NCBI GenBank assembly: GCA_963377175.1
Contig: CAUJNA010003294.1
Span: forward strand, 10,001-74,000
Length of the DNA: 64,000 nt
Direction: 5' to 3'
Source: Effrenium voratum
Lineage: Eukaryota > Sar > Dinophyceae > Suessiales > Symbiodiniaceae
Shown here in pieces: positions 56,496 to 64,000 of the stretch; the stretch's first letter is position 1, and each line of letters opens with the position of its first letter. The notes under the pieces were generated by a model that was not told where the DNA came from, ran no database searches, and saw nothing but the letters and a program-made list of their open reading frames with translations. Position numbers and translations under genes: made by a program.

Positions 56496-57809
56496 TCACC
56501 GCCGGCGCTTGTTCTTGCGGCGTGCATTCTTCCGTCGCTGCTTAGCGTGCCGTTGCCGCTGTATTCGCTCTTGCTCTACAGCTGCTGGGAGGAACAAATC
56601 GAAGTAGAAGTTGCGCAACGCCGGAAACCTCACAACCAAACTCCATTCTTGACACATGGTCAAACAGGCGTGGCTTTCTAGCCTTCAAGACCAAGCCATC
56701 CCAAGTCAAGGTGGAAGTTCCAATAGCATCAGTGTCAGGAAGTTGTGGGTACAAATCGTGCAGGCTTGCAGCATCCCACTTTTCTTGGAAATTGCCCCCC
56801 GCGGTAAAGCCAAAACCATGCCCGTGAGTGTACGCATCGCGATGTTTTCATTGTTGCATATTGCTGCCAAAGAGCATCGCAGTTTGCCACAACTCCTCGT
56901 CGAAGTCCACGCGCCGGCACAGCTGCTCTTTAGGCGTCCAAATGAATAGATCGCACCAGGGGATGCAGTGCCCCAAAGCCTCTGAGGTCACCTTCATGCA
57001 GCCATGAACCTGCGGAGAGGCAACAGCGTGGCTCAAACACGTGCTGGAGATCGAATCAGCCTTGATCCAGCTGACACGTCACAGAGTTGGCAGCCGAGCA
57101 GCAAGTCACCTGTTTCTCTAATTTTGGCATGCCCCCCCAGCACAGAGTCTTAGTGGACCAAATGACTATATATAGGTTCCACCAAAGGGTAACCAAGCTC
57201 TCACTCTGCGGCCTGGTACCTCCATTCCACAGGCAGCTCGTCATCCACATGCCACATGGATTGGGCAGTCTTCACCTCTAGTAAGCCTCAGGTAACCACG
57301 GCAAAGCACATCTCAGCTGTCCCAGCGAATTCCCATTTCTCCGTTGGCCCTAACACACTTTGTTCACTTCTCGCCTTCGGGCTGCCCATCCACCATGCAC
57401 AGGCCATCTGGCGACCCTGCAAGCCACGGCTCCTGCAGCCAGACGCAAAGCCCCAGAGGCTGCACACGGAGGTTCAACGGCTTTGAGCTCCTCGGGAATG
57501 CTCCCCTTGCCCGCAGGACTCCGCAAGTTGCATATGGCTGTGGGTCAAAAATGGGTACCCAACATGGCACCTTGGTAAATGGAGCCAAGGACTAAAATCT
57601 GCGGCCCCCTGGTGGTTTCATTTTGACCCATGCCCATATGCCAAGTGAAAACACTTTGAAGACAAAGCTTCTCACTTGCAACTCAGGAGCTTGGCATCCG
57701 CCTTGCGCCATGCCACGTAGGCTTCTCGTGCAATATCTTCGTGCTGCACACCGAAGCGCTTGGCTTGTTGTGGTCGCCCTTCTGGCATGGCAAGCATCTC
57801 CTTAGGGCC
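56496..57809 (-). CDS. Lambda-exonuclease/YqaJ-type nuclease, five exons
   Basis: Exons 57,683-57,809, 57,375-57,518, 57,213-57,277, 56,868-57,009 and 56,496-56,647 join with every intron phase matching and end at a TGA. Donors are GT, GC, GC and GC. The PD-(D/E)xK nuclease motifs are complete: FGVQHEDIAREAY (motif I Glu), PWLAGSPDG (Asp), EVK (Glu and Lys) and YQVHGCMKVT (Gln), then IPWCDLFIWTPKEQL and VDFDEELW, typical of YqaJ recombinases. The tail is very basic (RQRRKNARRKNKRRR). Such enzymes resect double-stranded DNA 5'-3', usually with a single-strand annealing partner. The protein must begin upstream of 57,809; its N-terminus was not found. The intron at 57,519-57,682 is mostly a MITE. 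Confidence 0.88.
57531..57642 (-). mobile_element. MITE / introner-like element, copy 4 (inside intron)
   Basis: 112 bp with inverted ends GCATATGGCTGTGGGTCAAAA and TTTTGACCCATGCCCATATG (10 perfect bases TGGGTCAAAA plus outer matches). It fills two thirds of a 164-bp intron of the nuclease gene and ends 10 bases before the acceptor AG. Confidence 0.85.
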
Positions 57810-57829
57810 CTTGCGGACAAGGGGCACTC

Positions 57830-58095
57830 TGCATGGACATTTCCCATTGTATACCACCCAGAACGTTGAATTTTGGGCACGCTGTCTTTGCCCTAGCTCG
57901 TGAAACCCCTGCCACCACTTTGTAAGAGTTCTTGCCCTGCTTATCTGGGATGCTAACCACGCTGCTAGTCGATTTTAACAATGTCAAAACAGCGCTGCAA
58001 AGGTCGTCGTTGCTACTGTTTTCAGTGATTAAACATGCCCGCAGCTGACCATGCACTTTGTGGCACCGCCAGCTCGACTTATCGTTGATTTGCAC
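57830..58095 (-). CDS. Possible upstream exon(s) of the nuclease gene
   Basis: The minus-strand frame includes CHKVHGQLRACLITENSS and LLKSTSSVVSIPDKQGK. It lies directly upstream of the first confirmed nuclease exon and may encode its N-terminal region. Splice sites are not resolved. Confidence 0.35.
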
Positions 58096-59944
58096 CGATA
58101 CAAATTGTTCGTGCTGTCTTTCTGCTGCTGCTTTCTCATGCGCAGTTTGATGCTCTGTTCAAATATCAGTCCATGGTTTTACCATGGACATTGGCGGTAC
58201 ACATAAAGCGACCACACTCACACACATCCAATCGCACACACACAAACCCACAAACCCACAAGGCCGTTTGCAAGCATCAAATGCCCCCAGATTCTGCGGC
58301 ACCACATCCACCTAGTTCCCCCGGCACCTCGTCTTTTTTTTGTTTTTCCGGTTCCGAGGTGCCGCCACGATGGCCCTGCGGCCCTTCTTGGCGCTGCTAA
58401 CCCCGCAGGCGCCGGCGAAGCGGGAGGCGGTGAGGCGGCCGCGGCGCCCTTGGAGCCACAGCTCGTGGGCGCGGCCGCTGGGGTGGCGCTGGGGCGCACG
58501 CAGCAGCTGACCTCGGAGCGCAGCGCCCGAGGACCGGGGGAAGAAGGGGGGGGAAGAAGGGGGGAGAGTGGGAAGGGGGGGTGTTGGGGGGTTGGCCCGT
58601 CCAAGGGAAACCGGAGGCATGCGGAAAGCTGAAGCTCAATCCAGTTCAGAAGCTGACTTCCAAGAATTGGAATGGAATCGAAAGGGTGGCAGATGTGCTT
58701 TTCCGTGTGAAATTAGTAGGTCAAACCGAGTCAAACCCTGGTGCTTTGAGGGAGCACACGTCCGTGTCCATCAAGCAGAACTGTTGGCGGGTTCTAAATT
58801 GCGGGCGTTGCCATGCCATGTCTTCGTGTCGCAAAGCCCAAAACATATACTTGGTCGTTTGTGCTTGTGTGAATTGTCTGCCTGCTGGCAAGTTGTCAAC
58901 CACAAGCGCAGAACTACACAAGGAGAAGCTGCCTGGGAGGTAGTCCTCTTGGAGAGAATTGTCTTCGCCAAAAACATGCTACCACATCTTGGCCTTTCAG
59001 GATGTGCACACACACAAACACACACCAAAATCACTCACCACGCGACAGAAGCTGAACTTCAAGACGAGTTGCTGACTTCCTCTTCCGAGACACAAAGGGC
59101 AGCAATCAAATCATTCCTGATGGTTGTTGGAGACACCTCTGGTTCCACGTCCGCATTTTCATCCTCTTGCTCTGATGTCATCGCAAAGAGCCATGGGGTT
59201 GCAATGCACTAGCATAGAACACGTTTTATTCTTAGGTGCTCACTGGTCCTTCTCTGGTTGCTCGATGCTCGCAACCGGCTGTGGCAGCAGCGTCAAATGT
59301 GTATTCCTACCTGGTGAATGCTTTTCTGCTTCCGTGAGCCAAAGCCAAGCTGCCAAATGCAGCATGTCAAACCAACAAGCCACCGTGGAATACATTTCCA
59401 TGTGCCGGAAGCCGGTCCCGGAAAGCCATGATCTGGGCTCGCAAGGCGTGGTTGGGTCGCAAGACCTCCGCAAGCAAGCACAAACATGCTGCGCAGTTCG
59501 ACAATTCTTTGCTAAGCCTTTGCTAAAGGATGTGATTCAATCCTTTGCATTTCCAGCTACACATCAGGCGGCTTTGGCAACATGAAATCTCAGCACAAAT
59601 CTTTCCCAGCCTTGTCTGGCAACTCCCGGCCGGTCTTCGGAGAGGTGCCATGCTCCTCGCAAGCATTCCCACTTTTTGAACGTGCCATGCTGGCTCGGCC
59701 ACTCCACACCTCCAGCCACTTGGCGATGGCTGAGCGCTCATAGGTGTGGCCTTGGGCTGGATATGGTCAGCACAACCGACAACGGTCTTGACAGGGCGTC
59801 TTTCACAAAATGCAATGGGAAGGCCAATGTTTCCCATGCTTCCCTTCACGTTTGATCCTCCATGATTTTCAACTTCTGACGTTTCGGACCTTGCTTGATG
59901 GATGGGAGGCATGGAGCCAACCAGACCGGTGCATCCAATGTGCA
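58096..59944. other. No supported gene
   Basis: Contains G-rich runs at 58,535-58,590 and short CA repeats at 58,200-58,260 and 59,007-59,028. A minus-strand frame near 59,790-59,860 is weakly exon-like. Nothing firm. Confidence 0.4.
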
Positions 59945-60188
59945 TCATTGTTCAACTTTGATTGACACGGGCTCAAACTCAAACTCCCTGAGCCTCTGCA
60001 AACTCAACTCCATATGAGAAACTGCATTGGCCTGAAATGAAACATCTGCACGGTGGATGCTGGGCTGCAAGCCATCGGATGTGATGACCGGGCGCTCCAT
60101 CAATTCCCTGCAGCTTTCCACGTGCTTGCACCACTCTGTTGGACCCTGCCTTGTGATGACACATCGAAACTCTTCTGGTATATCCAAC
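59945..60188 (-). CDS. Candidate terminal exon, unknown protein
   Basis: Follows an AG acceptor (60,189-60,190) and ends at a stop at 59,945. Reads as convincing protein: TRQGPTEWCKHVESCRELME, RADVSFQANAVSHMELSL and an acidic end FEFEPVSIKVEQ. No family recognised. It would be the 3' end of a minus-strand gene upstream of the nuclease. Confidence 0.5.
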
Positions 60189-60635
60189 CTGCCAGGCCGT
60201 TTTTGTAGCCGGCGGCATGCATAAGTGCTGCATTGCTACCCCTTTGCAACCCCTTTGCAATTCTGTCACTGAGGTCAGCGGCTCATCTCTGGCTGCGGCC
60301 TCAAGCCTCAGCATCTCGGTCTTCGGGTTGACCCAAGGTGCTCTCTAGGCCCATGGCGGCACAACGTTCTCTGGGCGCACGCGAATGGCGCCCTTCCCGT
60401 CCTGCGCATGTGAGGCAGAATCAAAACCCGGCATCAAAATGGCCAATCCCCAGAAGCATTCTTCAAGAGTTTATGGTTGGGATTCTCCCTTACTAACCTT
60501 CATCTACCCGGGTTTTGATTGTGGCTCATGTTGCGTACAACATGCGAGCCAGGAGCAACGTTGACATTTGAACACTACTTTGTGGTGTGGGCCACCTGCA
60601 CGCACGAGCAGCAAGCTGAAAGAAAGGCTCACAAA

Positions 60636-61060
60636 GAAGCAAAGAAACAAAGAACCACAGAAACACGAAAACAAACAAACAAAGAAACAAGCAAACAACC
60701 AAACAAGCAAGCAAGCAAGCAAGCACACTCACAAACCAAGAAACCCACACACACACATAGTCAATCAAGCAAACAATCAAAATGAACCAGCCGGCCACCC
60801 ACCCGGCCGGCCAGCCAACCCAGCAAACAAGCAAACAAGCAAACAAGCAAACAAGCAAACAAGCAAACAAGCAAACAAGCAAACAAGCAAACAAGCACAC
60901 ACACAAACACAAGCAAGCAACAATGAACAAAGAACAAACAAACAACCAAACATGCCAACAAGCAAGCAAACCATAAACATAAACAAACAAACCGACCAAA
61001 AGCAAAAAATGCAAAGAACAGCACATAACAATACAAACACAAACACACCACACACACACA
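60636..61060. repeat. CAAA/CAAG tetranucleotide repeat
   Basis: Long run of AAAC, AAGC and AACC units on the plus strand. Gln/Lys/Thr-rich and Leu/Cys-rich frames across it are artefacts. Confidence 0.93.
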
Positions 61061-62066
61061 CATACCACATGCGCGGACACATCCTCTCGCTCTCTCTCAC
61101 AGTGCTGGCTCCTGCAGCACAAACTCCCAGCGCCCTGCATGCTCATCAAAAGCCTGGACAGCTGTCATGGGCAGCTTTTCCGAATGCAAACTTGGCAGCG
61201 TGCAGCACACAAACCATCATGCTGGCCGTAGAAACCGAGATGCAACAGAGTGGCTTTTCCTCCCGAGCTTGCGCTGTGCCTTGACACCTCATGCCTGCTG
61301 TACAGTGCCGGCGACGGCATACCGACCGGCTGGGTCCCTATGGGAGCACCTCGTCGCCCCAAAGGCGATCAAAACATCAAATGCACACCGCACTTTCCGT
61401 CTTTCCGAGAGGATTTCCAACACTGAAAGTCCAAACGCCGCATTGCCCCCAAGTTCCCGGTGCAACCAGGCTGGAGTGTTTCTTGGCTCTGTGTTACTTC
61501 AAGAGTTGTTCCAAACCAGTACCATTGCTTTGACCCACCCCAGTTTCAGCTCGAAAAGGTCCGGCAAAAGAAAGACGCCGCTGAGGCGAGGGTCAGGCTG
61601 CATCTGGGTCTTGTCGAGCTCGCTTCTTGGACTCCTCGGGCTGTTTCATGCCAATGGCACATCCCAAGGCACGATCCCAAGGCACGATGCACTCATCTTC
61701 CTATCTTCCTGCCGAGCATCGTAGGCATCGACCACCTTGGAGTGATGCTTAAAGGCACGAACAAAGACGGATCACACACTTCACTCGTGGATCCCGATGC
61801 TCCACGGGCCACCTGATTGGCGTCGTACTCCTCTGCTTTCAAGGCCTGCACGCATTTCCACGGGGAACAAGCCTTTGGCAACACAAACCCCTTTTCCAAA
61901 GGGCATCAAAATCCAAAGTGCTGTGTTTGACGTCTTTGGCAAAAAGTGTCAATAAATGCTGAATGACTGACCTATTGGGGCTCTCCTTCGCCGCGCTAGA
62001 GCGCATTCAAGTGGCTCTGCCCGAAGGCACGCGGCACTGGTGGTCTGCTTAAGTCTTCCCAGTTTT

Positions 62067-62131
62067 GCGTGTGTGTGTGTGGGTGGGTGGGTGTGGGTGT
62101 GGGTGTGTGTGTGTGTGTGCGTGCGTGTGTG
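62067..62131. repeat. GT/GGGT microsatellite
   Basis: GT repeat with interspersed GGGT units. Confidence 0.93.
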
Positions 62132-62133
62132 AC

Positions 62134-62262
62134 TCAGCTCCTTCCTTGAAATGAGGCCTGGATGGCCGCGATTGCCTTCTGCCGCTCCGCTGCGGCAGTT
62201 CGCTCCAAGCAGCGAGCAGACTTCAAAGCAGCCTTCAGGGCCTCCTTGGCATCTCTTGACAT
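62134..62262 (-). CDS. Candidate terminal exon, helical
   Basis: Minus-strand frame after an AG near 62,263, containing DAKEALKAALKSARCLE and AAAERQKAIAAIQASF and ending in TGA at 62,134. Strongly helical, Ala/Lys-rich. Unknown protein. Confidence 0.4.
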   Translation of the reverse strand: MSRDAKEALKAALKSARCLERTAAAERQKAIAAIQASFQGRS

Positions 62263-63114
62263 GCTCATGCAAATCACGATGGGCGTCTTTAGGTAAGTAC
62301 ACGTAACTTTCTTGCAGCAGCTCAATCGCTAGCAGCGCATGCAAAGCACCGAGTTCTCCTGACTCAAGGGGTCTGGCACACCTCTTATGGGACATTCACT
62401 TGGTTGGACTTGGTGCCTACTTCACGGCGAGTTGCATCTGCTTGTGCGTAGTGCTTGTAAAGCGCCGTCCTGGATCGGTGCTCATCATGCGCGTGCAACG
62501 TGCAACCCCCAACAAAGCAAAGCCTGCTTCACCCCAAGACCCTCGAGTGACGAGCCTTTCTGCTGCCGTAGTCTTTTCAGCCAACCGCGCGGACTTCAGC
62601 GACTGCTTTGCCTCGCCTCAAGCAAAAAAAAGTCTGCGGCCATGGCCACTGCAAACGGTTTTGGCACAACATATTGAACCAGCCGCACACACGCATGACC
62701 AGCAAATACTGACATCACGGTTCAACCTTTTCTTGGCGCTGTCAGCCCAAAATGCAACGAGCAAGGTGCCAACATCTGTTGGCGGGTCACTAATGGCAGC
62801 CTTGCATTCTTCTTTCTTCCGCTTCCTTAGCTGGCCGTGATGAGCGGAGCTTTATTGGCTTAACTGGGGGCAGCCGCAGCCAACCCACATTTCGCCGGAT
62901 TTGCGAACCGAATTCATCCACTCCCCAAATCCACCTCCGTCAACCAAGTTTCTCAGTAGCAGAGCCACCTTCTGAAATGGCATAGACTGTTTTTCCACAA
63001 GCAAAGAGTTGTCCAAAGGGCACTTCCCCTTCTCCCTAGCCCCAGCGCTGTTTGCTTTAGACAACGTCCCAACCTCCAAAAATTCTCAAGGGATGGCCCA
63101 GCCATGGCCCAGCC
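62263..63114. other. No supported gene
   Basis: Short overlapping frames only; perhaps intron of the gene with the candidate exons on either side. Confidence 0.4.
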
Positions 63115-63243
63115 ATGGCCCACCCCTGGCCAGCTCGGGCGTCTTCTCGCGCTCCAGTGCCTCCGCCTGCCCAAACTCCGCCTCCGCCTGCGCCTGCTGA
63201 GCCTCCGCCTGGGCCTTGGCACTGCTGAAGGCCTCAGCGACAT
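63115..63243 (-). CDS. Candidate exon with Ala/Gln/Glu repeats
   Basis: Starts after an AG acceptor at 63,244-63,245 and reads VAEAFSSAKAQAEAQQAQAE and on: low-complexity, likely coiled-coil. A MITE copy ends 8 bases upstream of the acceptor. The 3' boundary is uncertain. Confidence 0.45.
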
Positions 63244-63253
63244 CTGCGGCATT

Positions 63254-63374
63254 TGGCCATGGGTCAAAATCCAAATCGTACCCCCAGTGAACGTCCCAAT
63301 CCCCACTCAAATAGACGAAAGTGGGTGGTGAATTGACCTCCAAAATGGTACCATTGGTTTTGACCCACAGCCAT
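63254..63374 (-). mobile_element. MITE / introner-like element, copy 5
   Basis: 121 bp; ends TGGCCATGGGTCAAAA and TTTTGACCCACAGCCA are inverted repeats with two mismatches in 16. The interior GTGAACGTCCCAATC block matches the copy at 23,542-23,656. Same position relative to an acceptor as copies 3 and 4. Confidence 0.82.
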
Positions 63375-63394
63375 TTTGTGTCAACGGAAACATG

Positions 63395-63444
63395 TATTAC
63401 ACCCTGAGATGACAGGGAACAAGGTGAAATCCCAGGGTGTAATA
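63395..63444. repeat. Perfect 12-bp inverted repeat
   Basis: TATTACACCCTG and its exact complement, 26 bases apart. Could be a small foldback element; no terminator role is implied in this genome. Confidence 0.6.
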
Positions 63445-64000
63445 CCTTTTACCTCTGAGGTTGGGCTGTTTGGGGGCAAGGGTTTCCAGAAAGAGCTCAG
63501 GCCTCCCCTTTGGGTTGCTTGGAGGAAAGGAGGCTTGAGTTCAGCTTTTTAGCACCTGGCCTCCCATTCGTTCGCAGCTTTCGAATGCTCCTTCTCCACC
63601 GCAGCATGTCCTTGTCTCAGCACTGGTTCCAAGCAAAGAGCGAGCAATTCTGCGGCTTGCCGAGAAAGTGAGGTGACAGGGTGGGACATGAAATCGCACT
63701 AAATAAAATCGAGCATTGCTGCCGCCTAGTGTCTGGCACGCTGCTCTTTGAGCACTCGCACTGCATTTAGCCTGCCCGGGATGCCGCTAAAATCTGATGT
63801 GCCCCTTCTCGCCTTCCCATTGCGCACGTACAGTGGCCATGCGTTGTACAACTGTGGGCGCCTGTCCCTCTTTCCAAGAACGCTCTTGAGACCATGCATC
63901 TGTTCCCCAGGATCGCAATGCACCCAACCCCACCACAGGCGAATGCCAGGCCTGGCGCGCACTGCACGGTGCTTTCGTGCTTCTGCTTTGGCCGAGGTGT
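63445..64000. other. No supported gene
   Basis: Minus-strand frames near 63,780-63,960 are GC-rich and possibly exonic, but run to the edge of the window and show no recognised domain. Confidence 0.4.

Larger units (their letters stand above)
60189..62133. other. No supported gene; microsatellite-rich
   Basis: Dominated by the CAAA/CAAG repeat. A plus-strand frame near 61,545-61,620 (LEKVRQKKDAAEARVRL) is exon-like but isolated. Confidence 0.4.

Noticed and set aside
60526..61284. Frames of about 200-240 codons rich in Lys/Gln/Thr or Leu/Cys/Val
   Set aside because: They arise from the CAAA/CAAG repeat; the composition is that of the repeat.

Overview
The window reads as nuclear DNA of a dinoflagellate, probably a Symbiodiniaceae-like alga. 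The grounds are: genes split into exons of about 60-300 bp whose frames close only if GC and GA donors are allowed beside GT; a 16-base match to the 3' end of the dinoflagellate spliced leader inside a mobile element; abundant CT, AC and CAAA microsatellites; and Ty1/copia and tyrosine-recombinase (YR) elements of dinoflagellate type. Species is not determined. I see no rRNA, tRNA or CRISPR array.

Layout. 1-21.7 kb is gene-poor or intron-rich DNA with scattered minus-strand exon candidates, microsatellites and two copies of a short inverted-repeat element (MITE). 21,719-22,663 (minus) is an intronless gene for a secreted repeat protein. 24,242-50,064 is one nested block of mobile DNA inside a CT microsatellite. 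It holds a copia element on the plus strand (24,297-31,683), a related copia element on the minus strand (31,711-38,500, its 5' LTR resuming at 49,985-50,011), and, splitting that LTR, an 11.5-kb pair of elements (38,501-49,984). The pair shares nearly identical ends. One member carries Gag, a methyltransferase-like region and RT-RNase H; the other carries a tyrosine recombinase and an unknown cysteine-bearing protein.

50.1-55.1 kb (minus) is a multi-exon gene for an adenylate kinase 7-type protein: epimerase-like N-terminal domain, P-loop kinase domain and C-terminal tail. 56,496-57,809 (minus) holds five exons of a lambda-exonuclease/YqaJ-type nuclease whose intron phases all close; one of its introns is mostly a MITE copy. 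58-64 kb has further minus-strand exon candidates, a CAAA/CAAG microsatellite and another MITE copy just upstream of a candidate exon.

Every host gene I could support lies on the minus strand, which fits the unidirectional gene blocks reported for dinoflagellates. The main discoveries are the two-part YR/RT element with a spliced-leader relic in its shared 5' end, a 16-base hairpin motif repeated ten times through both of its units, and the introner-like MITE family.
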